Assembly: GCF_007747655.1 (NCBI RefSeq)
Contig: NZ_CP036274.1
Span: 1,674,001-1,738,000 of the forward strand
Length of the DNA stretch: 64,000 nucleotides
Direction of reading: 5' to 3'
Source: Anatilimnocola aggregata
GTDB taxonomy: Bacteria; Planctomycetota; Planctomycetia; Pirellulales; Pirellulaceae
A model generated the notes under the pieces. The model was given only the letters and a program-made list of their open reading frames with translations, was not told where the DNA came from and did not search any database. This document shows positions 34,159 to 44,472 of the stretch, one piece after another. Numbering within the stretch: position 1 is the stretch's first letter; each line of letters opens with the position of its first letter. A program made the translations under genes and the position numbers.

Positions 34159-35118
34159 ATGCACCTGCTCATCGGCACTGACGAAGCTGGTTACGGTCCC
34201 AACCTGGGGCCGCTAGTCGTAGCTGCGAGTGCCTGGCAAGTGCCACAGAACATTGGCCCTGCAGATCTTTACGAGCATTTGCAGGAGTTGATTGCAGTCG
34301 AGTGTGGGAAGCACGAAACTCGAATGGCGATTGCCGATTCCAAGGCACTCTATTCACCCGGGAGTGGCCTCGCCGCGCTCGAGTGCGGTGTACTCAGTTG
34401 CCTGGCTCTGCTGGGCGAACAACCTCGTTCGACGACCAGCTTGTGGAACTCGCTCGCCGCGCACTGCCAGTCCGAGCGGGCTTCACTGGCCTGGCATGTG
34501 GCCGAAGACGAACAGCTGCCGATTGACGCCTGCCCACAGCGAATTGGCCACTGCACCGAGTCGCTCGGCGCGGGCCTCCAAAGCCTCGATGTGAGCCTGA
34601 AGTCGATTCGCGCAGCAGCGGTCTTTCCGGAAAAGTTTAATGCCGAGGTCGAGCGGCACGAGAACAAGGCGACGGTTCTCTCCCTTGTCACCTTGGAACT
34701 GATTAGGGGACTGCTCGACGATCTGCCGGGAACACCGGTCATCGTCACTTGCGATAAGCATGGCGGCCGCGACCGCTATGCTCACTTGATTCAGCATGTC
34801 TTCGGCGATGAGCCGGTTCGCGTGCTGCGTGAATCGAAAGCCGCCAGCGCCTATCGCCTGCACTATGCCGGCCGGCAAATCGAATTGCAGTTCCTCGCTA
34901 AAGGAGAACGGATGCTGGCCGCAGCGCTTGCCTCGATGACGGCCAAATACCTGCGCGAAATCTCGCTCCGGCCGTTCAATCGTTTCTGGCAGCAGCACGT
35001 CCCTGGCCTCAAGCCCACGGCCGGCTATCCCAACGATGCTCGCCGCTTCAAGGCTGAAATATTGGCCGTTCAACAACAGCTTGGGATTACAGATCGCATT
35101 CTTTGGCGCTGCCGCTAA
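34159..35118 (+). CDS. Divergent RNase HII-like protein
   Basis: ATG 34159 gives 319 residues. The N-terminus LLIGTDEAGYGPNLGPLVVAA matches the RNase HII active-site strand (GIDEAGRGPLAGPVVAA), with D8 and E9. DSKAL at 60-64 matches the DSKKL motif. D199 lies in VIVTCDKHGGRD. The segment at 248-267 (KGER, then ASMTAKYLRE) aligns with KGD..ASILAKVTRD, where the fourth carboxylate is Glu (E267) instead of Asp. The active site would thus read D-E-D-E, as in RNase HIII. A long insertion (about 70-190) is unusual. The predicted role is cleavage of RNA in RNA-DNA hybrids or another RNase H-fold reaction. Substrate specificity is inferred. Confidence 0.8.
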   Translation: MHLLIGTDEAGYGPNLGPLVVAASAWQVPQNIGPADLYEHLQELIAVECGKHETRMAIADSKALYSPGSGLAALECGVLSCLALLGEQPRSTTSLWNSLAAHCQSERASLAWHVAEDEQLPIDACPQRIGHCTESLGAGLQSLDVSLKSIRAAAVFPEKFNAEVERHENKATVLSLVTLELIRGLLDDLPGTPVIVTCDKHGGRDRYAHLIQHVFGDEPVRVLRESKAASAYRLHYAGRQIELQFLAKGERMLAAALASMTAKYLREISLRPFNRFWQQHVPGLKPTAGYPNDARRFKAEILAVQQQLGITDRILWRCR

Positions 35119-35135
35119 GCCTCGCCCTGCAATCC

Positions 35136-36131
<996 letters not shown>

Positions 36132-36282
36132 GGCGAGAGAGAAATCCGGAGAGCCGTTGGGAAGAAAGGAAAACCGAACGGCACACGAGGGGAGAGTTCG
36201 CGTGACTCTCGCTATGGTAAACGATTTGCCGCAAGATGAGTAATACTAGGCGGGAAAAAAGCACATGCATGCCAGGCAGCGA

Positions 36283-38451
36283 TTACTGTCCGATCGCGCT
36301 GGTGGCCATGCGGTTCAGATCGCGAATCTTGAGGGCTTCGATCCGGACGACGTTGCCAGCCGTAACGAGCACGGGCTTCTTCAAGGCAGGCAGGTTCGTC
36401 GAAACCACTTCGGGCAACTTGTCGGGACTTCCCTTCCAGTCGAGCCAAGGCTGACCATCGACGGTCACATCGAGCGAAGCCAGGTCCTTTAATAGCCGCA
36501 CTTTCACTTCCACGCGTGCGGTTCGTCCCTGTGGCAGCGAATGCTCGCTTTCCATAGAACCAGTTCCGGTCATCGGCTGACCACCCATATCTTGCAGCGC
36601 CGTCTTCTGCTCGCCACCACTCTTGCCGAGCACCACCGATACCGGCCGCTTGGCGATGGGCAAGGTCATCTTCAGCGGGCCATCTCCTTCGACCCAGTTC
36701 ACGTCGACCAGCAGGTCGTAATTTTTCAGATCATCGGGGCCGAAACCAAACCAGGCATCGGCGACGGCTTCGCTTTCCCAACTGTCGTCGACAATTTGCC
36801 AATTCCCCGCTCCGGCGAACCGCGTTGGGTCGAGATCGTCGGCCATCAGATTGTCCCACATCAGCCCAGCGTCACGGCGGGCATACAGGGTTTGATATTG
36901 GCCGGCACTACGCACCACTTCAAAGTCGGCCAGCGCGTGATCGGTGATGGCCAGGCCGCAGATCAGCCCGCGCCAAACGTTCTTTCCACCGGCATCGGAA
37001 CCCAAACTCAGGGCACCAGTGTTCCACGTCGCCAGACCGCTGCGAATGTTATCTAGTTCGCTGGTCGCCACGCCATTCAGGTAACCGACCAGTTTGTGGC
37101 CGTCGTAGGCAATGGCCACATGCACCGCGCGGTCGGGCTTCACTTCGCCCAGCTTCAATTCCTGTGGTTCCTTGGAGCCATCGGTCCAGAGCTTGAAGAT
37201 CAAGTCGTTGTTGCGCTGCAGCAGTTGAAAATTGGCCATCTCGCCATCGTCGCCGAGGGCGAGAATGCGCGCGTTCTTCACGCGATAGACCGAGTCGGGA
37301 ATCACGATCGTCTCGATGGTGAACGCACCTTTGCCGCGAATATTGGCAACCAGGTCTTCGCCCGCTTCGGGCGAATAATAGCTGCCACCATCAAAGGCGT
37401 AGACTTCGCCAGCATGAATCGTGCGGACAGGCCCGCGCTCTTCGAGAGGCGTTTCGCGCGGGTTGCCCGTTTCGGGATTGCGCACGTGAGGGATGCCGCT
37501 GTCGTGAAACGTGAATAGCAATCGGTCTTCGGAATCGGGCCACTGCAGGCTACGGAGCACCAGCCCCGTTTGATTTGCCACGCCGGACTGATGCGCCGCG
37601 ACACGCAGGGGCGAGCCACCGGCCAATCGTTCAAAGTCGACTTGCCCTTCGGTGACGTCGAGTCGCGTTTGCTCGGGCTCGATGATGAGCCGCAGTTCCG
37701 TCCCCACGACGATCGCGCGGGCATGCGGGGTGTTAAAGACCATCGGCCCTAAGTCGCGCTGCGGCATCACGTGAGCGACAACTTCTCCTTGGTCGACCTG
37801 CACCAGTTTGGCCTGGCTCTTACGATCGGCCACCAATTGAAACTTCGTGCCGCTACCAAATTCGACGGTCGTCTTATCTCGAAACTCGATGCGGACGTGT
37901 GCGCCGCGCACCACTTCGTAGAGAATGCCAGTCGAAACCGAATCTCCCGTACGGACCAGCGACCGCTGCTCACCTTTGACGGTAAACACATCCCCGTGAA
38001 CATCGCGGACTTCGGCCATCGTGCGGGGTGCAACGGGCCAATACTGCGGCGCGAGAAACGCCAGGGTCGCGAGCGTTACCGCCAGCACAGCGACAATGGC
38101 CATTGTCCAGCGACTGCTCTGCGCGTGCTGGGGCTTCTCGACCAGTTCCGCTTCTGCCAAGGCGCGCAGTTCGGAAACCTGGCTATAGATTTCTTCTTCC
38201 CCTTGTTCGAAATCGCCAATGCGCTGGCCAACCTGCGCCAGAAAATTGCGGCGGTCGAAGGCCAGCTTTTGTGCGAGCAGGTCATCGAGCAGCAATTGCG
38301 TGCGCAGTTCAATTGCCAAGGCAGGCTGAGCGCGCAACGCTTCGATCAACTGGTCGAGTTCTTCGGCCGATAGGCTCAGCCGGTCTTCGACATATTGCTT
38401 GATCAACCGGTCGGTCTGGCCGCGGTCAGGATTGGGGGCTGGCTCACTCAT
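36283..38451 (-). CDS. FecR-domain and LamG-domain membrane protein, partner of ECF sigma factor
   Basis: The 722-residue protein has a cytosolic N-terminal part of about 115 residues with RLSLSAEELDQLIEALR. A membrane helix follows (about 120-142, MAIVAVLAVTLATLAFL), then a FecR-type domain (VEFGSGTKFQLVADRKSQAK, PHARAIVVGTELRLIIEPEQTRLDVTEGQV). A LamG/concanavalin-like domain (about 390-540, VAIAYDGHKLVGYLNGVAT, GLICGLAITDHALADFEVV) and a further beta-rich C-terminus come last. FecR-type proteins control a sigma factor in response to outside signals. The start codon overlaps the sigma gene stop by one base (TGATG), so the two are co-translated. The ligand is unknown, possibly a carbohydrate through LamG. 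Confidence 0.88.
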   Translation of the reverse strand: MSEPAPNPDRGQTDRLIKQYVEDRLSLSAEELDQLIEALRAQPALAIELRTQLLLDDLLAQKLAFDRRNFLAQVGQRIGDFEQGEEEIYSQVSELRALAEAELVEKPQHAQSSRWTMAIVAVLAVTLATLAFLAPQYWPVAPRTMAEVRDVHGDVFTVKGEQRSLVRTGDSVSTGILYEVVRGAHVRIEFRDKTTVEFGSGTKFQLVADRKSQAKLVQVDQGEVVAHVMPQRDLGPMVFNTPHARAIVVGTELRLIIEPEQTRLDVTEGQVDFERLAGGSPLRVAAHQSGVANQTGLVLRSLQWPDSEDRLLFTFHDSGIPHVRNPETGNPRETPLEERGPVRTIHAGEVYAFDGGSYYSPEAGEDLVANIRGKGAFTIETIVIPDSVYRVKNARILALGDDGEMANFQLLQRNNDLIFKLWTDGSKEPQELKLGEVKPDRAVHVAIAYDGHKLVGYLNGVATSELDNIRSGLATWNTGALSLGSDAGGKNVWRGLICGLAITDHALADFEVVRSAGQYQTLYARRDAGLMWDNLMADDLDPTRFAGAGNWQIVDDSWESEAVADAWFGFGPDDLKNYDLLVDVNWVEGDGPLKMTLPIAKRPVSVVLGKSGGEQKTALQDMGGQPMTGTGSMESEHSLPQGRTARVEVKVRLLKDLASLDVTVDGQPWLDWKGSPDKLPEVVSTNLPALKKPVLVTAGNVVRIEALKIRDLNRMATSAIGQ

Positions 38452-39059
38452 CAGGTTCCCTCAGCAGCCAGGCTGCTGGCGATGCATTGTTTCAAACCAT
38501 TGCGGATACGGAACAGGGCGACGCGAATCGCCTCGGCGGTACTGCTGAGCATCTCGGCAATGGTTTGGCTGGGTAATTCTCGTTCGTAGCGTAGTTGGAG
38601 TAGTTGGCGACTTTCGTCGGGCAATTGTTCATAGCAGCCATCGAGGGCTCGCCGAATGGGCCCTTCGGCCAGGCTCGGCGGTCCTTCTTGTTCGGCTCGG
38701 ATCAAAATCTCGACCAAGGCCTCGCGCTGCAACCGTTGCCGGCGACCCTGCCGCCGGAAGTAGTTAAGGCACAAGTTCCGGGCGATTCCCTTCAGCCATT
38801 GCTTGGGGTGCACACCCAGGGGAATCCGATCCGAAAACCGATACAACTCGACGTACACATCCTGAGCGACATCGTCGACATCGTGCCGTGGCACCCCCAT
38901 CCCCGCGATGTACGCGCGAATGTGTGGATGGGTTTCGCGGACGACCTCGTCGAAATCGAACTCGACGCTAGCGGTATCGGCCGACTCCCCCGGGCCATCC
39001 GACGCGGACTTGCCGACAAGGGACGACGTCTCCTCGTCTGCCGGTCGTTGTTCCGCCAT
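38451..39059 (-). CDS. ECF-type RNA polymerase sigma factor
   Basis: The 202-residue protein has a sigma-70 region 2 (HPHIRAYIAGMGVPRHDVDDVAQDVYVELYRF with the DVAQDVY core motif). The WLKGIARNLCLNYFRRQGRR segment follows, then region 4 near the C-terminus (QLLQLRYERELPSQTIAEMLSSTAEAIRVALFRIRNGL), which contacts the -35 element. Such extracytoplasmic-function sigma factors direct small regulons. It is the upstream gene of a coupled pair with the FecR/LamG protein, suggesting surface-signalling control. Planctomycetes have many of these pairs. Its target promoter is not known; the 420-base region upstream may contain an autoregulated promoter. Confidence 0.92.
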   Translation of the reverse strand: MAEQRPADEETSSLVGKSASDGPGESADTASVEFDFDEVVRETHPHIRAYIAGMGVPRHDVDDVAQDVYVELYRFSDRIPLGVHPKQWLKGIARNLCLNYFRRQGRRQRLQREALVEILIRAEQEGPPSLAEGPIRRALDGCYEQLPDESRQLLQLRYERELPSQTIAEMLSSTAEAIRVALFRIRNGLKQCIASSLAAEGT

Positions 39060-39481
39060 ATCTCTGCCCTTTTGACGCTCAAGGCCTGCTATCAGTAAGT
39101 GGTCCCAGCAGTTACGTCATGTTACATCGCCGGTAGACATTTTGGCGGGGAGAGGACGTTCCGCAGTCGAATCCTGACTCAGGCAATTCCGCTGAGGATC
39201 GCCGTAAGCTAAGACACGGAAGTCACTTAAAGCTTCCTCGTGCAAGCAACGGCTATTTTCGGCGATTGCCCCGACTTCTTGCGCGCTCCAAATCTTAGAC
39301 CGAGTTGCTAGCGATTTTCGTTAACTTCGAACTCAAAACTCTTAACCCCAAACTTGCCGCATCTCGGGTTCGCCTTGTTCCAAACCGAACACCCGGACTA
39401 GAATCGTTTGCTGTCATTTCAGCCGTTACGGCGGGGGCCGGTCACGCAGGCCCGTCGCTCTTGATAGACGCAGGAAGCTGC
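39060..39481. other. Divergent intergenic region between sigma factor and RND exporter genes
   Basis: This 422-base region separates two divergently transcribed genes, so it must hold promoters for both. I see no tRNA, long repeat or convincing small gene. An in-frame extension of the exporter reading frame reaches back to 39305 but lacks a ribosome-binding site and family resemblance. Confidence 0.5.
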
Positions 39482-42400
39482 ATGAACGCGGAACGGAATC
39501 CGCCCGGAGAGACTTCGCTTCTCTCGCGACCGCTTGAACTGTTGACCGCCTGGTCGCTCAAGGCCCCGGCCTGGGTTGTGGCTGCCGCCGTAGGTCTGAC
39601 GCTGGTCTCGCTGCTGGTCACCTGCAATGGACTGGAGTTCAAGACCAGCCGCCTCGATTTGCTGAACGCTAAGAGCGCGTATAACCAGCGCTGGCTGGCC
39701 TATCTCGATGAATTCGGCGACCGGGACGATGCGGTGGTCGTCGTCCAAAGTGCCGATCCGCAGTTGCTGCGCAAAGTGCTTGACGACGTATCCGAACAAC
39801 TTCGGATGCGCGGCAAGTTGTTTCAATCGGTCATGGACCGGCAGAATTTGTCTTTGCTCCGCGGCAAGGCACTCCACTATCTGCCCGATCAAGAACTGAA
39901 TCAGCTGCAGCATCATACCGAGCAGGCTCGCCGGCTGTTGCCCCGCGATGCTAAGCACGCTGATCCCGGTCTCATGCTCGCCCAGCTTAACGACACCTTA
40001 GAGAAAGTTCGCGCGGCCAGCCCCGAGGCGCAACAGCAGTTGCAAGCACGTTACGGCGAAGTTGCCAACGCGCTGATGCTCTCGCTAAACCCCGAACAGA
40101 TGCAGCAAAAGCCGCCGGATTGGTCGCAGCTGAACGACAAGTTCGACAGCAAGTATTTGCTCAGCGAGCACGGGCACATGGGCTTTGTGCTCTGCAAGTT
40201 AAAGATTGACGAAAGTGAGTTGGCCCGTGGCAGCCAGGCCATCGCGGCGCTGCGGCAGATGCTCGTCGACACTCGCTCGCGCTACCCCGAAGCCTGGATC
40301 GGACTAACCGGCATGCCGATCATCGAGTTCGATGAAATGCAGTCGAGCCAGGCCGATATGCTGTGGACTGGCATTCTCAGCATGGTCTTTGTTTCGATCT
40401 TGTTCATTGCCGGCTACGGCGGCCTGCGTCACGCGCTGATGGCGTGCGTTGTGCTGCAACTGGGCATGGCCTGGTCGTTCGGCTTCGTCACGCTGGCCAT
40501 TGGCCATCTCAACATTCTCAGTTCAGCATTTGGCGTGGTGGTGATCGGCCAGGGGATCGATTTCAGCATCCACTACGTGGCCAGCTATCTCAAACTACGT
40601 CGCCTGGGGCACAATACGGCCACTGCGCTGATTTACACCGCCCGCGATGTTGGGCCCGGTGTCTTCACGGGTGCCATCTCGACCGCGGCAGCTTTCTTCG
40701 CAGCTGGACTGACGGAGTTCACGGGCATTGCTGAACTGGGGATCATCGGCGGCGCAGGAATTTTGCTCTGCGTGCTGGCCACGGCAATTGTCCTCCCCTC
40801 GCTCATCTATCTGGTCGATCACAGCCGCGAGAACTTGCCCCTGCCAATCATTCTGCCCGCAGCAAGTTGGGTTCGCCCGCTCACACGGCACCCTTCGCTG
40901 ACCATTGCAAGTACGCTGGCGATTACGCTCGTGCTGACGGCCGGTGTGGCGTGGGTGCGGTACGACCACAACCTGCTCAACCTGCAACCTGCCCATTTGG
41001 AGAGTTCCGAAATCGAGCGCGAGTTGTTCAGTCAACTCGACGACAGCGTATGGTTTGCCGTATCGATGTGCGATTCGAAAGAAGAGCTAGCGCAGCGGAA
41101 AGCAGCTTTCGAGAAGTTGCCGCAGGTTGCCAAGACCGAAGAGATCGGCTCGCTGCTGCCACGTTCGACCGCCCGCAAGCAGCAACAAATTGCCCAGATC
41201 CACGATTTGCTCGTCGATCTGCCACAGCGTCCCCTGCCGGTAACCATTCAAGCCGGCCGTCTGAAGCATGAAGTCGTGCGGGCTAGGCAACTGCTTGAGC
41301 GCGATACTCCCTACGACACTCCGCTGCAGCGTCAATTCGAAGCGCTCGCGCAGCAGATGAACTATCAAAGCGACGAACAACTGGCGGCCCGGCTAACAAT
41401 GACATCCGCCGCCTTAGCCACCAATGCCCTCGCACCACTGCGGGCCCTGCGCGAGTTCAGCGACCCATCGCCACCGGTGCTAAACGATCTGCCGACCGAA
41501 CTGACCGACCGTTATATCGGCAAGTCGCAGCGATATCTGATCAAGGTCTATGCCCGCGGCAACATCTGGGATCTCGATCGGCTGAGCAAATTCGTGGAAC
41601 AAGTCGAATCGGTCGATCCCCACGTTACCGGCCATCCGGTGCAAACGTTCTACGCCTCGCAGCACATGCAGCAGAGTTATATCTATTCCGGCTGCTATGC
41701 CCTCATTGCCGTGTTCGTGCTGCTAATGCTCGACTTTCGCAATCTCTGGCATTCGCTCCTCGCCATGACTCCGCTGGGGCTCGGCTTCGTGCAAATGTGC
41801 GGGCTCATCGGCTGGTTCAATATTCCGTTCAACCCGGCGAATATGATCGGCCTGCCACTCATTATTGGAATCGGTCTCGACGAGGGATCTCATCTCGTTC
41901 ACGAGATGCGCCGCCAGCGCGGCCGTTTCAAGCTCGAAGATTCGACCGTCATCGCTGTCATTCTAACTTCGGTCACCACCATGGCCGGCTTCGGCACGCT
42001 GATCCTCTCCCGACATCAAGGGCTCCGCAGCATGGGGCAACTCCTCACGCTGGGAGTTGGTCTCTGCCTCGCTTGCACCGTTCTGTTTCTCCCATCGCTA
42101 TTGACCATTCTCACGCGCGACCGCAAACCGGAGCACGAAGAGGACGAAGAAGAAGCGATAGCACAATCGTTACCCACAGAAGAACTTCACGCCGTACCGA
42201 TGCAGGTCGCTTCGCAGTCTGTGGTTGTTCCCGTGTTTGCAGAACCGGCAGCGGCAGAACCGACTTACGAAGACCACGTAGTTGATGAAGAAGATGAGTT
42301 CGCTCCCGACGAATACGAATCGACTGCAACCAATACCTTCGCTCCGATAGAATTGCCCGTAGCTGAGTCACCTGCTCTCGAGCCGGCGTCACCAGAACCA

Positions 42401-42712
42401 CAAGTCTCGTATTATCGATTTGAGTTGCCAGTCGCCCCCGTTCCGCGACGCCACGACGACATTCTCACGCTCGAAATGCTCCGCGAGCGACTCCTGAACC
42501 CTCAGCAGCCAGCGGACGTGGTCGATCAGGCTGCGACTCCGCTGCCACCCACAAGCAGCGAGACCACTCGCATTGATCCTCCAACTGCGGAATTCTCGCC
42601 GCTGGTGTTTGGGCCGGTAACAACGCTCGTTCCCCGCCGCCGAGCCCTGCCGCGGCGAGTTGAACCGGTGGAAAACGGCCCTGTGGAATCGCAGTCCGAT
42701 CAAGTAAACTAA
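39482..42712 (+). CDS. RND/MMPL-superfamily exporter, HpnN-like, with long C-terminal tail
   Basis: ATG 39482 follows an AGGAAG site and gives 1076 residues. Two six-helix bundles are visible, each preceded by a large periplasmic loop. The first has HLNILSSAFGVVVIGQGIDFSIHYVASY, with the Asp typical of the MMPL/HpnN proton relay. The second has IPFNPANMIGLPLIIGIGLDEGSHLVHEMR. These match hopanoid-type or lipid RND exporters (HpnN/MmpL-like), which move lipids across the envelope. From about residue 875 to the end the protein has an acidic, Glu/Ala/Pro-rich cytosolic tail (EEDEEEAI and repeats of EP and PPT), absent from typical family members. No hopanoid genes are nearby. Substrate unknown. 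Confidence 0.85.
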   Translation: MNAERNPPGETSLLSRPLELLTAWSLKAPAWVVAAAVGLTLVSLLVTCNGLEFKTSRLDLLNAKSAYNQRWLAYLDEFGDRDDAVVVVQSADPQLLRKVLDDVSEQLRMRGKLFQSVMDRQNLSLLRGKALHYLPDQELNQLQHHTEQARRLLPRDAKHADPGLMLAQLNDTLEKVRAASPEAQQQLQARYGEVANALMLSLNPEQMQQKPPDWSQLNDKFDSKYLLSEHGHMGFVLCKLKIDESELARGSQAIAALRQMLVDTRSRYPEAWIGLTGMPIIEFDEMQSSQADMLWTGILSMVFVSILFIAGYGGLRHALMACVVLQLGMAWSFGFVTLAIGHLNILSSAFGVVVIGQGIDFSIHYVASYLKLRRLGHNTATALIYTARDVGPGVFTGAISTAAAFFAAGLTEFTGIAELGIIGGAGILLCVLATAIVLPSLIYLVDHSRENLPLPIILPAASWVRPLTRHPSLTIASTLAITLVLTAGVAWVRYDHNLLNLQPAHLESSEIERELFSQLDDSVWFAVSMCDSKEELAQRKAAFEKLPQVAKTEEIGSLLPRSTARKQQQIAQIHDLLVDLPQRPLPVTIQAGRLKHEVVRARQLLERDTPYDTPLQRQFEALAQQMNYQSDEQLAARLTMTSAALATNALAPLRALREFSDPSPPVLNDLPTELTDRYIGKSQRYLIKVYARGNIWDLDRLSKFVEQVESVDPHVTGHPVQTFYASQHMQQSYIYSGCYALIAVFVLLMLDFRNLWHSLLAMTPLGLGFVQMCGLIGWFNIPFNPANMIGLPLIIGIGLDEGSHLVHEMRRQRGRFKLEDSTVIAVILTSVTTMAGFGTLILSRHQGLRSMGQLLTLGVGLCLACTVLFLPSLLTILTRDRKPEHEEDEEEAIAQSLPTEELHAVPMQVASQSVVVPVFAEPAAAEPTYEDHVVDEEDEFAPDEYESTATNTFAPIELPVAESPALEPASPEPQVSYYRFELPVAPVPRRHDDILTLEMLRERLLNPQQPADVVDQAATPLPPTSSETTRIDPPTAEFSPLVFGPVTTLVPRRRALPRRVEPVENGPVESQSDQVN

Positions 42713-42736
42713 ACCCTTCCCGAGGATTTGCCTGCT

Positions 42737-42946
42737 ATGCCGAACATGCAAACTTCGGATTGGGTGTTGCTTGCCATTGGGGCGTATATCGCCGTGTTCG
42801 CCCTCCTGCGGTTAATGCGGCAGCATCGCGATCAGGTTCTGGCACAGCTGACTGAGCAAGCAGCCGCGGAACAGCAACGCCAACGATTGGCCAAGCAACT
42901 CGAGAAGCAACGGAAAGCCAAAGCGGCAAAATCGAAAGCAGCCTGA
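42737..42946 (+). CDS. Small membrane protein with basic coiled-coil tail
   Basis: ATG 42737 follows GAGGAT and gives 69 residues; a TTG at 42728 would add three. There is one membrane helix at about residues 10-27 (LLAIGAYIAVFALLRLM). A Gln/Ala/Lys-rich helix follows (QVLAQLTEQAAAEQQRQRLAKQLEKQRKAKAAKS). It is 24 bases after the exporter gene and 79 before miaB and might be an accessory subunit of the exporter. Otherwise unrecognised. Confidence 0.6.
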   Translation: MPNMQTSDWVLLAIGAYIAVFALLRLMRQHRDQVLAQLTEQAAAEQQRQRLAKQLEKQRKAKAAKSKAA

Positions 42947-43025
42947 CAGAATCCATCATGCTCCGCGTGATGCGAATTCCTCACCAGTCAGGGTGAGGGA
43001 AGTTTGAAATGCGAAACGTGATTGT

Positions 43026-44468
43026 ATGACCAAGCGACTTTACATCGAGACCGTCGGCTGCCAGATGAACGTGCTGGACAGCGAGATGGTCGTGGCCAGC
43101 CTGCGTCGTCGCGGCTTCGAACTGAGCCGCGACCTCGACTCAGCCGACGTCCTCCTCTTCAACACTTGCAGCGTCCGCGAACAGGCCGAAAACAAGACCT
43201 ACAGCGCGCTTGGTCGCCTCCGTTCGTTCAAGCAGAAGAACCCCGACAAGATCATCGGCGTGATGGGCTGCATGGCCCAGAAAGATCAGAAGCTGGTCTT
43301 TGATCGTGCGCCGTTTGTCGACCTGGTTGTCGGTCCCGGGCAACTTGCCAAGATTCCCGACCTGCTCGAAGAGATCGCTGCCGGCAAAGGCAAGCAGCTC
43401 GCCGTGGGCCTTGGTCGCACCGCCGGCTCGGCCGATGAGATTCGCCGCAGTCACGAAACGTTCGATCCACTCCGCGATCCGTCGATGCGGCCGACTCCGT
43501 TTCAGGCTTATCTGCGCATTCAGATTGGCTGCGATAAGTTCTGCACCTACTGCGTTGTGCCGAATACTCGCGGCCCGGAACAAGGTCGGCCGCCAGAGCA
43601 GATTATCGAAGAAGCCCGCCTGCTCGCCGACCAAGGTTGCAAAGAAATCATCCTGCTCGGACAGACGGTCAACAGCTACAAGTATCGCGACCCCAGCGGC
43701 AAGACCACACGGTTGAGCGACCTGCTCGCGCAGTTGCACGAGATCGCAGGTCTCAAGCGGCTGAAGTTCGTCACGAACTATCCCAAGGATATGACCGACG
43801 ACTTGTTGCAGGCCGTCCGCGACTTGCCCAAGTGTTCGCCCTATCTGCACGTGCCCGCCCAAAGTGGCAGCAACACGATGCTGAAGCGGATGAAGCGGGG
43901 CTACACGATTGAAGAGTATCGCGAAATGTTTGGCCGCATCAAAGCGACGCTTCCCGATGCTGCTGTGACCAGCGACTTCATCGTCGGCTTCTGCGGCGAG
44001 ACGGACGAAGATTTTCAGCTCACCTACGACCTGGTTGCTGAGTGCCGCTTCAAGAACAGCTTCATCTTCAAGTACAGCGAGCGCCCGGGCACGAAGGCTG
44101 CGGACCTGATGCCGGACGACGTCCCGCACGACGTCAAGCAGTGGCGTAACAACGAACTGCTGGAATTGCAGAATCGCATCAGCGAAGAAGAGAACCAGCG
44201 GTTGCTTGGCCAGCGAGTCGAAGTTCTCGTCGAAGGCCCTAGCGAACATGCGAAGAAAGAACATGGCGAAGCTTTGCTGGAACAAAGCAATCCCGTGCAA
44301 CTCGTCGGTCGCACGCCCTGCGATCGCATCGTCGTGTTCGATGGTAACCCGCGCTTGACCGGCGAAATCGTGCCTCTGGCTATTTACGAAATCGCCCCCC
44401 ACACGCTCTTTGGCGCGGTGGTGACGGGCTATGTTGGCCCTGCATCACTCTCCGTGCTGGGCGCGTAG
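43026..44468 (+). CDS. miaB: tRNA-2-methylthio-N6-dimethylallyladenosine synthase MiaB
   Basis: The 480-residue protein has the N-terminal UPF0004 domain (ETVGCQMNVLDSE, with Cys12 and two more Cys, CSVREQA and GCMAQ, binding the auxiliary 4Fe-4S cluster). The radical SAM motif CDKFCTYC has Cys169, Cys173 and Cys176, and a C-terminal TRAM-like domain follows. It adds the 2-methylthio group to N6-isopentenyladenosine at position 37 of tRNAs that read UNN codons. Length and motifs are complete. It ends just before an orphan methyltransferase gene on the same strand. Confidence 0.95.
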   Translation: MTKRLYIETVGCQMNVLDSEMVVASLRRRGFELSRDLDSADVLLFNTCSVREQAENKTYSALGRLRSFKQKNPDKIIGVMGCMAQKDQKLVFDRAPFVDLVVGPGQLAKIPDLLEEIAAGKGKQLAVGLGRTAGSADEIRRSHETFDPLRDPSMRPTPFQAYLRIQIGCDKFCTYCVVPNTRGPEQGRPPEQIIEEARLLADQGCKEIILLGQTVNSYKYRDPSGKTTRLSDLLAQLHEIAGLKRLKFVTNYPKDMTDDLLQAVRDLPKCSPYLHVPAQSGSNTMLKRMKRGYTIEEYREMFGRIKATLPDAAVTSDFIVGFCGETDEDFQLTYDLVAECRFKNSFIFKYSERPGTKAADLMPDDVPHDVKQWRNNELLELQNRISEEENQRLLGQRVEVLVEGPSEHAKKEHGEALLEQSNPVQLVGRTPCDRIVVFDGNPRLTGEIVPLAIYEIAPHTLFGAVVTGYVGPASLSVLGA

Positions 44469-44472
44469 TCGC

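Noticed and set aside
43140-44402. 420-residue frame on the minus strand opposite miaB
   Set aside because: It is the antisense of a clear MiaB gene with complete motifs; no ribosome-binding site and no family likeness.
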